Source: Ruminococcaceae bacterium UBA5396 (GTDB lineage Bacteria > Bacillota > Clostridia > Oscillospirales > Acutalibacteraceae). Taken from it: 12,295 bases of DNA. Below the pieces are notes generated by a model. That model ran no database searches and was not told the origin of the DNA. It saw only the letters and a list, made by a program, of their open reading frames with translations. The stretch covers positions 1-12,295 of the forward strand of contig DHOG01000123.1 in assembly GCA_002410715.1 (NCBI GenBank), in the 5' to 3' direction. This document shows positions 1 to 8,265 of this stretch, in pieces. Every line of letters begins with the position of its first letter. Within the stretch, counting starts at the first letter, position 1. The translations under genes and the position numbers were made by a program.

Positions 1-11
1 ACCGCGCTTTT

Positions 12-39
12 TTTGGTTTATCTTATTTTGTGTTATAAT
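12..39 (+). promoter_or_regulatory. Extended -10 promoter for the aldo/keto reductase gene
   Basis: A perfect TATAAT at 34-39 is preceded by TG at 31-32, giving the extended -10 form TGnTATAAT. The -35 region is weak (TTTGGT at 12-17, 16-nt spacer), as is common when an extended -10 is present. It lies about 40 nt upstream of the ATG at 80. Called from consensus match only. Confidence 0.6.
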
Positions 40-79
40 GATAACATAATTTATTTTAAAGTTTATGGAGGTTAAAATC

Positions 80-1069
80 ATGGCTTATGATTCAGCACAC
101 AATCGGTACGAACAAACCGTTTACAGACGGGTGGGGCAAAGTGGACTCAAGCTTCCCGCCGTATCCCTCGGCCTTTGGCAGAATTTCGGCAGCATTAATG
201 TATATGAAAATTCCCGCGCCATTTTACTGCGTGCATTTGATCTGGGTGTCACCCATTTTGACCTTGCTAATAATTACGGTCCTGTTCCGGGATCTGCTGA
301 AATCACATTCGGTCAGGTGCTTCAAAACGACCTGCGCCCCTATCGCGACGAGCTTGTAATCTCTACAAAAGCCGGATATGGCATGTGGCCGGGACCATAC
401 GGAGACTTGGGCAGCCGAAAATATATGCTGGCTTCCCTCGACCAGAGCCTGAAACGCATGGGGCTTGATTATGTTGATATTTTCTATTCCCACCGATACG
501 ACCCTGATACGCCTCTGGAAGAAACCATGGGCGCGCTGGCAACAGCCGTTCAATCCGGAAAGGCTTTATATGTCGGCATCTCCAACTATGCCCCCGAGCA
601 AACCCGCAAGGCAGTCGAAATTCTGAAAAGTATGGGGGTGCGCTGCCTGATTCACCAGCCCTGCTACAACATGCTTAACAGAGGCGTGGAGAAAAACGGT
701 TTGTTTGATACGCTGAACCAACTTGGGATTGGCAGCATCGTATTCTCGCCTTTGGCACAGGGACTCCTCACCGACCGCTATCTAAACGGGGTGCCGGAAG
801 GCTCGCGCGCCGCGCGGCATTCATTCCTGAGCGAACGTGACATCACCCCCGAGCGAATGAAGGTTGTGCGCAGCTTGAATGAACTTGCCGCGGCTCGCGG
901 TCAATCGCTGGCGCAGATGGCACTTGCCTGGACGCTTCGGGAGGGATATGCGACATCGGCACTGATCGGCGCATCAAGTGTTGCCCAGCTTGAGGATAAT
1001 CTGGGTGCGGCCAAAAACCTCAGTTTTACGGATGAAGAATTAAAGAAAATAGACGGAGTTCTTTCCTGA
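80..1069 (+). CDS. yghZ: Aldo/keto reductase, YghZ/L-glyceraldehyde 3-phosphate reductase type
   Basis: Predicted soluble NADPH-dependent aldo/keto reductase of 329 aa. The family reduces L-glyceraldehyde 3-phosphate, methylglyoxal and related short aldehydes. The catalytic tetrad is visible as D61 and Y66 (THFDLANNYG), K97 (STKAGY) and H138 (FYSHR). The segments MWPGPYG, SLDQSLKRMGL and SPLAQGLLT closely resemble E. coli YghZ as I remember it. The start is placed at ATG 80 because GGAGG at 67-71 lies 8 nt upstream; an in-frame ATG at 65 overlaps that site and has no ribosome binding site of its own. The next gene follows after 1 nt, so the two are probably co-transcribed. A link to the lactaldehyde chemistry of the downstream BMC locus is possible, but a likely terminator and a new promoter separate them. 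The family is clear; the exact substrate is not. Confidence 0.9.
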   Translation: MAYDSAHNRYEQTVYRRVGQSGLKLPAVSLGLWQNFGSINVYENSRAILLRAFDLGVTHFDLANNYGPVPGSAEITFGQVLQNDLRPYRDELVISTKAGYGMWPGPYGDLGSRKYMLASLDQSLKRMGLDYVDIFYSHRYDPDTPLEETMGALATAVQSGKALYVGISNYAPEQTRKAVEILKSMGVRCLIHQPCYNMLNRGVEKNGLFDTLNQLGIGSIVFSPLAQGLLTDRYLNGVPEGSRAARHSFLSERDITPERMKVVRSLNELAAARGQSLAQMALAWTLREGYATSALIGASSVAQLEDNLGAAKNLSFTDEELKKIDGVLS

Positions 1070-1070
1070 T

Positions 1071-3755
1071 ATGAGACGTTCTGCAGCCGCCGCGGGGATT
1101 CTCCACTCCGCGGCATTCCTGCTGACGGCTGTGCTTTGGCTGTGTGCACTTGCAATCTTTGGGTTCTATCCGTTTGGTGAACGTTCGGTTCTGATTACGG
1201 ATATGGGGCAGCAATACATTGAGTATCATGCCGCTCTTTACGACACGGTCATCGGCGGGGGCAGCCTGCTTTACACATGGAATACCGGGCTCGGCATGAA
1301 TTTTGTCGGGCTTTTTTCCTATTACCTTTCCAGCCCTTTTACACTGTTGATGTTTTTATTTCCGCGCGGCTCCATCACCGATGCGGTGCTGTTTATCATC
1401 TCTATGAAGATTGCCGCATCCGGTCTTACCTTTTCGATTTATCTGCGCAAGACAGTGGGAATACACGGAATCCATAATATACTCTTTTCGGTTCTTTATG
1501 CCCTTTCGGGATATACGGCGGTGTATTTCTTCAACCTAATGTGGCTGGATTCGGTTGTCCTTCTCCCGCTAGTGATTCTTGCAGTACGGCATCTCGTAAA
1601 CACTGGGAGAAAAATGCCGCTGACGGTAGCTTTCGCACTGCTGTTCTTTTCTAATTTCTACACGGCTTATATGGTGGGAGTGTTCAGCCTGCTTTATTTG
1701 GCGGCAATGCTTTGGCTCAAAGGACAAATAAAAGGTGAAAACCAAAAGGCGGTCAGACGGTTTTTCATCGCAGCCGTGCTGGCAGCGGGACTGACTGCCT
1801 TTCTCACGTTGCCGACTGCGTTTGCTTTAATAGACAGTCAGGGCTCCTTATCGGCCGACTGGGTCTTTCTCGGATTTATGGCTGACCCGCTGACCCTGCT
1901 CGGAAAAATGGCTTTCGGCGCATACGATTCTATAACCGATTCGGGGACGCCCTATATTTACTGCGGTGCGCTGACGCTTGGGCTGATCCCTGTCTGGCTG
2001 CTGCACAAAGGCATTCCACGGCGTGAAAAAACCGCATATGCCGCTTTGATTGCAGTTATGCTGATTAGTATGTTTTTTAGCCTGCTGGACTATCTTTGGC
2101 ACGCGGCTGAAACGCCGATTTGGTTCCCCTGCCGATATAGTTTTTTACTCATATTCCTGTTGTTGACATGCGCTGCAAGGGCAATCACCGCGTCAGAAGG
2201 GCTGACGCGCCGTAAAATCATTGTGGGTTACGGGGCGGCGGCCGTCATAATGCTGTTGTCCGGCCTACCCAAGCTGATATTTCCCAAGCTGTTTGATTCA
2301 GCCACGAGAAATCTACCTGTAACCCTGGCTACGTTAACCATTTACGGTTTACTTACACTTCTGATTGTAAATCCAAAACCATTGCTAAGACGTGGGGCGG
2401 CAATGCTGCTTGTCTTGCTCGTCAGCGCCGAGCTGGTGGGAAACACAGTGGCATCCTTTAACAATCTGGACACCGAGCTGGGTTTTGAATATCATACGCA
2501 GTACAAAGAGTTTTATCACAACAAAAGTGAATTAGCCGACGCAATTCAAAAAGCGGCCGAACGGGACGGATTGGCGGCAGATGTTTTTTTTAGAACAGAA
2601 AACACACTTGCAAGAAACGCAAACGATGGCATGTCGGTTGGTTACCATGCCGTCAGCCATTACAGCTCCTTCTCGAAACGCGATACATTTAATTTCCTCG
2701 GAAAATGCGGTATGTTCTGCCTGTCTGACTGCAAAATATTCCGTTATTACGGCGCAACCACTGCACTGGATTCAATCCTCGGCGTGAAATATATATTCAG
2801 CCCATACGAGCGCCGCTTTGGGTATACCGATGCCGGCATTAGCACTGGCGGCATTTCGGCAGGCGGTCTGTCCCTATGGCGCAACCAAACTGCCCTTCCC
2901 CTTGCTTTTTATGCGGACCAAGATGTCCTGATGCCTTTCGGCGACTCCGCCACTCCTTTTAAGATGCTGAACCGATTTATGTCGGCTTTGACAGGGGAAC
3001 AAATAGTCTGCTACACCCCCCTCGAGGTAAACACGGATTACGAACATTGTGAGGTTAAATATGATGGTTCTCGATATCGGTTAAAAACCAGCGAAACGGG
3101 TGTTCTCTCCTTTAAAATAAACAATCCAATTCGCCAGAATGTTCTGTTTTACCTCGACAGTAACCTATCTGAATTCACGCATGTCTATCTCAACGGCACA
3201 AGAATAAACGACCAGGGAGAACGTCTTATTCGCGGCGTGATTGAGCTTGGAGAGCTGGAAGCCGGCGAAGTTGTGGTTTCTTTGGCTTTTTCAGGCGACA
3301 AACACTGGTTTACCCATGCTTCAGCCGCCGCCTTTGATACAAAGAAATTTGGCGCGGTTGCAAACAAACTGAATAAAGGGTCCCCAACATCGCTGATGGT
3401 ATCCCGAAACAAATTTGGAGAACCCATTATTACAGGAACGCTCCATGCGCCCCAAAATGGCGTAATTTTTACATCCGTTCCGGCAGACAGGGGCTGGAAG
3501 GCTGAAATTGACGGAAAATCGGTGAAGCCCGAGACGGTGTATAAAGCATTTATCGCACTTCCGATTTCACAAGGACATCATACCTTTACCCTGCGCTATC
3601 GTCCCCGTGGACTGGTTGGGGGTGTGATTATTTCGGGTATTTCTATTGTTTTGTGTGCGGTTCTTGCCGTCCGAAGAAAATGTAATCCAGCTACCCCCAA
3701 CTCACCCCCCACGGCAGAAAGCCCCTTCTGCAATTCCTTTGAAATACCCACGTAA
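1071..3755 (+). CDS. yfhO: YfhO-family polytopic membrane protein (GT-C-like glycosyltransferase)
   Basis: An 894-aa integral membrane protein. Residues about 8-34 form the first hydrophobic helix, followed by the family signature LITDMGQQYIEYH (41-53) in the first outside loop, where D44 is in the position typical of the GT-C catalytic Asp. Many further hydrophobic helices run to about residue 455, then a large polar, probably extracellular domain (about 460-860), a last membrane helix near 868-888 and a short polar tail. In Bacillus, YfhO is the GT-C enzyme that moves a sugar from an undecaprenyl-phosphate carrier onto lipoteichoic acid, working with CsbB-type proteins; no such partner is visible here. 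The ATG at 1071 is 1 nt after the previous stop. GGAG at 1055-1058 is 12 nt away, a loose ribosome binding site, so translational coupling is likely. Family assignment is good; the glycosylated target is unknown. Confidence 0.85.
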   Translation: MRRSAAAAGILHSAAFLLTAVLWLCALAIFGFYPFGERSVLITDMGQQYIEYHAALYDTVIGGGSLLYTWNTGLGMNFVGLFSYYLSSPFTLLMFLFPRGSITDAVLFIISMKIAASGLTFSIYLRKTVGIHGIHNILFSVLYALSGYTAVYFFNLMWLDSVVLLPLVILAVRHLVNTGRKMPLTVAFALLFFSNFYTAYMVGVFSLLYLAAMLWLKGQIKGENQKAVRRFFIAAVLAAGLTAFLTLPTAFALIDSQGSLSADWVFLGFMADPLTLLGKMAFGAYDSITDSGTPYIYCGALTLGLIPVWLLHKGIPRREKTAYAALIAVMLISMFFSLLDYLWHAAETPIWFPCRYSFLLIFLLLTCAARAITASEGLTRRKIIVGYGAAAVIMLLSGLPKLIFPKLFDSATRNLPVTLATLTIYGLLTLLIVNPKPLLRRGAAMLLVLLVSAELVGNTVASFNNLDTELGFEYHTQYKEFYHNKSELADAIQKAAERDGLAADVFFRTENTLARNANDGMSVGYHAVSHYSSFSKRDTFNFLGKCGMFCLSDCKIFRYYGATTALDSILGVKYIFSPYERRFGYTDAGISTGGISAGGLSLWRNQTALPLAFYADQDVLMPFGDSATPFKMLNRFMSALTGEQIVCYTPLEVNTDYEHCEVKYDGSRYRLKTSETGVLSFKINNPIRQNVLFYLDSNLSEFTHVYLNGTRINDQGERLIRGVIELGELEAGEVVVSLAFSGDKHWFTHASAAAFDTKKFGAVANKLNKGSPTSLMVSRNKFGEPIITGTLHAPQNGVIFTSVPADRGWKAEIDGKSVKPETVYKAFIALPISQGHHTFTLRYRPRGLVGGVIISGISIVLCAVLAVRRKCNPATPNSPPTAESPFCNSFEIPT

Positions 3756-3761
3756 ATTATA

Positions 3762-3796
3762 ATGAATGTAAGTGTATCTATCTTGCACACATTCAT
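3762..3796. repeat. Short imperfect inverted repeat after yfhO
   Basis: ATGAATGT at 3762-3769 pairs with ACATTCAT at 3789-3796, extended inward by GTG (3772-3774) with CAC (3786-3788) across a 2-nt bulge. No T-run follows, so it does not look like a classic terminator. It starts 7 nt past the yfhO stop and could be an mRNA 3'-end structure or an operator. Function unknown. Confidence 0.4.
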
Positions 3797-3850
3797 ATTA
3801 CCAATAGAGCCACACGATCGAAGGGAACCACAACCATGCATTCCTTTTTC

Positions 3851-3918
3851 ATGAACCACTCCGGGCATACTATCCCGCAGCCAGCTGTGGGGTAGTATGC
3901 CCGGAGTGGTTCATTTTG
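3851..3918 (+). terminator. Long hairpin, probable terminator of the yfhO operon
   Basis: Two 26-nt arms (3851-3876 and 3889-3914) pair along their full length with one G-T pair. The 12-nt loop contains a further CAG/CTG match. The right arm ends in GGTTCAT and runs into TTTT, a weak T-run, so Rho-independent termination for + strand transcripts is plausible. The stem is longer than most intrinsic terminators, leaving open a small palindromic repeat element. Confidence 0.55.
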
Positions 3919-3970
3919 TAGATCATATGTTGTTTTCAATGTTTTCTATTTGTTTTTGTTTGTTTTTCGG

Positions 3971-3999
3971 TTGACTTATCCTTTGTTTTGTATTAAAAT
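3971..3999 (+). promoter_or_regulatory. Promoter of the dehydratase operon
   Basis: TTGACT at 3971-3976 and TAAAAT at 3994-3999 are separated by exactly 17 nt, a strong sigma-A-like match, about 60 nt upstream of the dehydratase start. The word GTTGACTT, a T/G-rich spacer and an ATGAG following the -10 are shared with the promoter at 8394-8422, suggesting that both BMC operons are controlled together. TATTGTT at 4007-4013 is also found just downstream of the second promoter (8441-8447), a weak candidate operator half-site. Confidence 0.75.
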
Positions 4000-4064
4000 G
4001 AGCCTGTATTGTTATGTGACAACGAATATCAATTTTACATCCTTTTTGGTATGGAGGTTTGAAT

Positions 4065-6593
4065 ATGTCCGGATTTTATACTGGCAGCATTACAAAAAGT
4101 CCGCGCATCAATCGGCTTGTGGAGCATCTTCTTTTGAAAATGCCTGAGATTGAAGCCGAACGCGCTGTGCTGTTGACCGAGTCTTATATGCAAACCGAAG
4201 GCGAGCCGATTATCACCAGAAGAGCCAAGGCATTCAAGCATATTCTTGAAAATATACCCATCACCATTCGTCCGGATGAACTGATTGTGGGAAGCGCAAC
4301 AAAAGCGCCGAGAAGCTGTCAGGTGTTTCCCGAGTTCTCATATGATTGGCTGGAAAATGAATTTGATACGGTTGCCACCCGCAGCGCTGACCCGTTTTAC
4401 ATATCTGATGAAACCAAGCAGGCGCTCTCAAATGTATATCGATACTGGAAGGGCAAAACCACAAGCGAGCTTGCCACTGAATACATGATACCCGAGGCAA
4501 GGCAGGCGATTGACCACAACATCTTCACACCCGGCAACTATTTCTATAACGGTGTAGGACATGTAACTGTGGATTATGCCAAGGTTATTGAAATTGGGTA
4601 TGAGGGCATTATAACCGAAGCCGAGCTGGCCTTATCCAAGCTAAATCCCGGCGACGGTGACTTCGCAAGGAAGAGCCATTTCTTAAATGCGGTTATTTTG
4701 AGTTGCCGCGCTGCCTGCGATTATGCAGCACGCTACCATGAGCTTGCCCGTTCCATGGCGGAAAAGGAATCCAATCCGCAGAGAAAACAGGAGCTTGCAC
4801 AGATTTCTGATATCTGCTTGAGGGTGCCTGCAAAGGGCGCAACCTCTTTTTATGAAGCCTGCCAGTCATTCTGGTTTGTCCAGATGCTGATCCAGATGGA
4901 ATCCAGCGGGCATTCCATCTCCCCGGGGCGTTTTGATCAGTACATGTATCCTTATTATAAAGCCGACATCGACAGCGGCGCAGTTACCGTGGAGTTTGCG
5001 CAGGAGCTGATGGATTGTGTTTGGGTAAAGCTGAACGATCTGAACAAGGTTCGCGATGCTGCTTCTGCCGAGGGCTTTGCCGGCTACAGCCTGTTCCAGA
5101 ATCTGATTGCAGGCGGGCAAAACAGCGAGGGTGTTGACGTTACAAACCCTCTATCATTTATGTGTATTGAAGCTTCTATGCATGTAAGGCTGCCCCAACC
5201 GTCCCTTTCAGTTCGCGTCTGGAACGGCACGCCCCACGAATTCCTGATCAAGGCTGCCGAGCTGACACGTACAGGGATCGGACTTCCCGCCTATTACAAC
5301 GATGAAGTCATCATTCCGGCGCTTGTGAACAGAGGATTGACGCTTGCGGACGCAAGGGATTACTGCATCATTGGCTGTGTCGAACCGCAGAAAGCCGGAA
5401 AAACCGAAGGATGGCATGACGCCGCATTCTTTAATATGTGCCGCCCTCTAGAGCTTGTTTTTTCAAACGGAATGGATGCAGGAAAACAGATTAGTATCCG
5501 GACAGGTGACGTCTCACAGTTTGGTACATTCCAAGAGTTTTATGATGCTTATAGGGCGCAGATGAATTATATGATCGAGCTGCTGGTCAATGCCGACAAC
5601 GCAATCGATGTTGCCCACGCCGAACGCTGTCCCCTCCCCTATCTCTCCTCCATGGTTGAGGATTGCATCGGGCGTTGTAAGTCGGTTCAGGAAGGTGGCG
5701 CTGTCTATAACTTCACCGGCCCGCAGGGGTTTGGCATCGCCAATGTGACCGATTCACTCTGGGCAATCAAAACCCTTGTGTTTGACCAGAAGAAATACAC
5801 ATTGGCGGATTTCAAAAACGCGCTTGACGACAATTTCGGCAGAAGCATGCCTGCCGATCAGGCACAAAAGATTACCGTTGCCATTGTTGCAGAGCTTGCC
5901 CGCCTTGGCAAATCGTTGGATGAAACCCGAATTGCAGAGATCTATAAGGCTGTCTTGAATAATCAAACCGACTCGGAGAAAAAAGCAGCGTATGTCAGCC
6001 TGCTCAGCGATATTGAAGCACTGCCCAAATACGGAAACGATGTATCGGAAGTGGACTTTTTCGCCCGTGATGTTGCCTACACCTATAGCAAACCGCTTGA
6101 AAGATATGAAAATCCCCGCGGGGGTCAGTATCAAGCAGGTCTTTATCCGGTATCGGCCAACGTGCCGCTGGGCGCCCAGACTGGCGCCACACCCGACGGC
6201 AGGCTTGCGGGAACTCCGATTGCCGACGGTGTGTCTCCCGCCGCGGGAAGAGATGTCCACGGTCCAACCGCCGCCTGCAATTCAGTTGCCAAGCTTGACC
6301 ATTTCATTGCTTCAAACGGCACCCTCTTCAATATGAAGTTTCATCCCAGCGCACTGGCCGGCAGAAGCGGGCTTGAAAGCTTTATCGCTTTGATACGCGG
6401 CTATTTCGACCAAAAAGGCAGCCATATGCAGTTCAACGTAGTCAGCCGCGAAACCCTTCTGGACGCACAGAAAAACCCCGATCAATATCGCTCCCTTGTG
6501 GTTCGCGTCGCTGGATACAGCGCTTTATTCACCACACTCTCCCGCTCGCTACAGGATGACATTATCAACCGTACCGAGCAAACGGCGGAGTAA
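4065..6593 (+). CDS. Glycyl radical 1,2-propanediol/glycerol dehydratase (B12-independent)
   Basis: Signature enzyme of the locus, 842 aa. It dehydrates 1,2-propanediol to propionaldehyde (or glycerol to 3-hydroxypropionaldehyde) by glycyl radical chemistry in the BMC lumen. The thiyl cysteine is C438 in GCVEP, with general base E440. The glycyl radical is G817 in RVAGY, 25 residues from the C-terminus. Residues matching the substrate site of Clostridium butyricum glycerol dehydratase are present: H166 (GVGHVTVDY), H283 and S284 (GHSIS), D452 (GWHDAAF). This favours a diol dehydratase over choline lyase or pyruvate formate-lyase. Compared with that roughly 787-aa enzyme from memory, about 50 extra residues lie at 593-643 and include an amphipathic segment like an encapsulation peptide. 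The start is ATG 4065, 7 nt after GGAGG (4053-4057); a TTG at 4059 is too close to that site. Its activase follows after 22 nt. Confidence 0.93.
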   Translation: MSGFYTGSITKSPRINRLVEHLLLKMPEIEAERAVLLTESYMQTEGEPIITRRAKAFKHILENIPITIRPDELIVGSATKAPRSCQVFPEFSYDWLENEFDTVATRSADPFYISDETKQALSNVYRYWKGKTTSELATEYMIPEARQAIDHNIFTPGNYFYNGVGHVTVDYAKVIEIGYEGIITEAELALSKLNPGDGDFARKSHFLNAVILSCRAACDYAARYHELARSMAEKESNPQRKQELAQISDICLRVPAKGATSFYEACQSFWFVQMLIQMESSGHSISPGRFDQYMYPYYKADIDSGAVTVEFAQELMDCVWVKLNDLNKVRDAASAEGFAGYSLFQNLIAGGQNSEGVDVTNPLSFMCIEASMHVRLPQPSLSVRVWNGTPHEFLIKAAELTRTGIGLPAYYNDEVIIPALVNRGLTLADARDYCIIGCVEPQKAGKTEGWHDAAFFNMCRPLELVFSNGMDAGKQISIRTGDVSQFGTFQEFYDAYRAQMNYMIELLVNADNAIDVAHAERCPLPYLSSMVEDCIGRCKSVQEGGAVYNFTGPQGFGIANVTDSLWAIKTLVFDQKKYTLADFKNALDDNFGRSMPADQAQKITVAIVAELARLGKSLDETRIAEIYKAVLNNQTDSEKKAAYVSLLSDIEALPKYGNDVSEVDFFARDVAYTYSKPLERYENPRGGQYQAGLYPVSANVPLGAQTGATPDGRLAGTPIADGVSPAAGRDVHGPTAACNSVAKLDHFIASNGTLFNMKFHPSALAGRSGLESFIALIRGYFDQKGSHMQFNVVSRETLLDAQKNPDQYRSLVVRVAGYSALFTTLSRSLQDDIINRTEQTAE

Positions 6594-6615
6594 GAAAATA
6601 TGAGGTAAAAATCCT

Positions 6616-7404
6616 ATGACTGATTATATGGATACCCTCGGACGGATTTTTGATATACAAAAATTCTCTGTTCACGATGGGCCGGGCATCAGAACCATTG
6701 TTTTTTTGAAGGGATGCTTTCTAAGATGCCGCTGGTGCTGCAATCCTGAATCACAGCGATATGAGATTGAAGAGATGAGCACGGATGGAACCGTCAAAAC
6801 CATCGGACGCGATGTAACCGTCAGAGAGATTATGGATGAGGTTTTGAAGGATAGGGTCTATTACCGGCGTTCCGGCGGCGGCCTTACAATCTCGGGTGGG
6901 GAAGCACTCCGCCAGCCCGAATTTACAACGGCACTGCTGAAAGCCGCAAAAGAGTCGGGCGTTTCGACTGCCATCGAATCTACCGGCCACGCATCTTTTG
7001 AAATCATACAGATGCTTCTCCCCTACCTCGACCTATACCTGTTGGATATTAAGCATATTAATCCCGATAAACACAAAGAGTTCACCGGAGTTTCCAACCG
7101 ACTGATTCTCGAAAACGCCGTTAAAATCGCAAGGGACGCAAAAAAGCTGATCATCCGTGTTCCGGTCGTACCAAACTTTAATGATACGCCCGATGAGATT
7201 GCCGATATTGCGGGCTTTGCTTCATCCCTGCCGAATGTCAACGAGATTCACCTTCTGCCCTATCACCGTTTGGGAAGGGATAAATACACCGGACTCGGAC
7301 GTGAATATCGAATGGGGGATATTATGCCGCCACCCAATGATAAGATGCAGGAGCTTTGCAATACGGCTGAGAAATTGGGTCTTAAGGCGCAGATCGGCGG
7401 ATAA
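6616..7404 (+). CDS. Glycyl radical enzyme activase (radical SAM)
   Basis: A 262-aa radical SAM enzyme that installs the glycyl radical on the dehydratase. The N-terminal signature DGPGIRTIVFLKGC leads into the CxxxCxxC cluster motif (C34, C38, C41) that binds the [4Fe-4S]-SAM centre, followed by NPE. SGGEAL (GGE at 94-96) is the SAM-binding motif; LLDIKH and IIRVPVVPNFND are typical of the family. Many activases of this class carry a ferredoxin-like insert with two extra clusters just after the NPE motif. Here residues 46-90 contain no cysteine, so that domain is missing and the enzyme resembles the short pyruvate formate-lyase activase form. GAGGT at 6602-6606 lies 9 nt before the ATG. Position directly behind the dehydratase identifies its partner. 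Confidence 0.93.
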   Translation: MTDYMDTLGRIFDIQKFSVHDGPGIRTIVFLKGCFLRCRWCCNPESQRYEIEEMSTDGTVKTIGRDVTVREIMDEVLKDRVYYRRSGGGLTISGGEALRQPEFTTALLKAAKESGVSTAIESTGHASFEIIQMLLPYLDLYLLDIKHINPDKHKEFTGVSNRLILENAVKIARDAKKLIIRVPVVPNFNDTPDEIADIAGFASSLPNVNEIHLLPYHRLGRDKYTGLGREYRMGDIMPPPNDKMQELCNTAEKLGLKAQIGG

Positions 7405-7459
7405 TTCGGCAAGAGCGGCCTTTGCCCTATACTATTGATTGAAGGGATGTTACACAAGC

Positions 7460-7843
7460 ATGGCGCAGAACATATTTGATTCTCTTTCCGCAGATTCAAA
7501 AGCAAGAATTATTCAGGAATTCGTTCCGGGAAAACAGGTAACGCTGGCACATATTATCGCCAATCCGGACCAAAGCCTTTACGCAAAACTGGGACTCGAC
7601 CCCACCGTCGATTACAGACGCTCGGCAATCGGAATCATAAATGTAACGCCCGCCGAAACCACCATTATCGCAGGCGACATCGCCACAAAAGCATCGGGGG
7701 TACAGCTCGGCTTCGTGGATCGCTTTAGCGGTACTCTGATTGTGACCGGCACGGTTTCGGAAGCTGAAGCGGCTATGAACGCCATCGTCGATTATGCACA
7801 GAGCGTTTTGGGCTTTGCGGTCTGCCCCATCACAAAAACATGA
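7460..7843 (+). CDS. BMC shell protein, PduU/EutS type (circularly permuted BMC domain)
   Basis: A 127-aa shell protein. The block RIIQEFVPGKQVTLAHIIAN (residues 16-35) and the later SAIGIINVTPAETTIIAGDIATK, LGFVDRFSGTLIVTG and CPITKT segments match PduU/EutS closely. In that family the BMC fold is circularly permuted, the hexamer can bend, and an N-terminal beta-barrel caps the pore. Start placed at ATG 7460, matching the family N-terminus. The AAGGG at 7442-7446 is 13 nt upstream, a rather long spacing, so a TTG at 7439 adding 7 residues cannot be excluded, though it would overlap that site. It overlaps the next gene by 4 nt. The 55 nt after the activase contain only a weak 5-bp inverted repeat. 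Confidence 0.92.
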   Translation: MAQNIFDSLSADSKARIIQEFVPGKQVTLAHIIANPDQSLYAKLGLDPTVDYRRSAIGIINVTPAETTIIAGDIATKASGVQLGFVDRFSGTLIVTGTVSEAEAAMNAIVDYAQSVLGFAVCPITKT

Positions 7844-8265
7844 AAACGCTGATTTTAATCGGCAGAAGCGGCTGCGGAAAGTCGGCGCTTACAGCCCGGC
7901 TTACAGGAACTAAATATGCCGGTGGGAGTACGCAAAGCGCCAAAAGAACCAAATGGGTAATCGATACGCCCGGCAGCTTTGCCGAGAATCGAACCATGGC
8001 AGGCGCATTGTCCCTCTACGCTTATGAAGCCGATATCGTCGGGCTGGTTATCTCAGCCCAAGAACCATATTCTATTTATAATCCGAATATAGCCGGAATG
8101 GTGAATCGCGAGGTTGTAGGGATTGTCACAAAAACAGATATAAAGACAGGCAACGCCGAGCGTGCGGAAAGATGGCTTCGACTGGCAGGCTGCAAAAAAG
8201 TGTTTCGGGTAAGCTTAATTTCAGGCGAAGGAATCGACCGGCTTCTGAATGATTTATCTGATTGA
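7840..8265 (+). CDS. PduV/EutP-type small P-loop GTPase-like protein
   Basis: A 141-aa P-loop protein. Walker A is GRSGCGKS (8-15), the G3 motif is DTPG (42-45) and the G4-like motif is TKTD (97-100), as in Ras-like GTPases of the EutP/PduV family. These proteins occur in BMC loci; EutP has been reported to have acetate kinase activity and PduV has been linked to microcompartment positioning, so the role here is open. ATG 7840 overlaps the previous stop (ATGA), indicating translational coupling to the PduU/EutS-type gene, the same pair order as eutS-eutP. It ends the first BMC operon; 221 nt without a gene follow. Confidence 0.88.
   Translation: MKTLILIGRSGCGKSALTARLTGTKYAGGSTQSAKRTKWVIDTPGSFAENRTMAGALSLYAYEADIVGLVISAQEPYSIYNPNIAGMVNREVVGIVTKTDIKTGNAERAERWLRLAGCKKVFRVSLISGEGIDRLLNDLSD

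Larger units (their letters stand above)
3756..4064. other. Non-coding interval between yfhO and the BMC locus
   Basis: No credible gene is present. It holds a short inverted repeat (3762-3796), the 26-bp hairpin (3851-3914), a T-rich stretch with repeated TTTGTTT-like words (about 3949-3967), and the promoter and leader of the dehydratase operon. It marks the boundary between the two unrelated gene groups. Confidence 0.8.

Noticed and set aside
3949..3967. Repeated TTTGTTT-like words upstream of the dehydratase promoter, considered as a tandem repeat or operator array
   Set aside because: Simple T/G-rich composition explains it; no regular period or palindrome was found.
4059..4064. TTG start two codons before the dehydratase ATG
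   Set aside because: Only 1 nt separates it from GGAGG; ATG 4065 has the normal 7-nt spacing.
5754..6260. 168-codon open frame on the minus strand inside the dehydratase gene
   Set aside because: It lies wholly opposite a well-supported glycyl radical enzyme, has no recognisable domain, and is a codon-bias shadow.
4065..6593. Choline trimethylamine-lyase (CutC) as an alternative call for the glycyl radical enzyme
   Set aside because: The substrate-site residues match the glycerol/propanediol dehydratase set (H166, H283, S284, D452) and the neighbouring aldolase fits a diol pathway rather than choline.
7405..7459. GGCAA/TTGCC inverted repeat between activase and PduU/EutS-type gene, considered as a terminator
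   Set aside because: A 5-bp stem without a T-run is too weak; the genes are probably co-transcribed.
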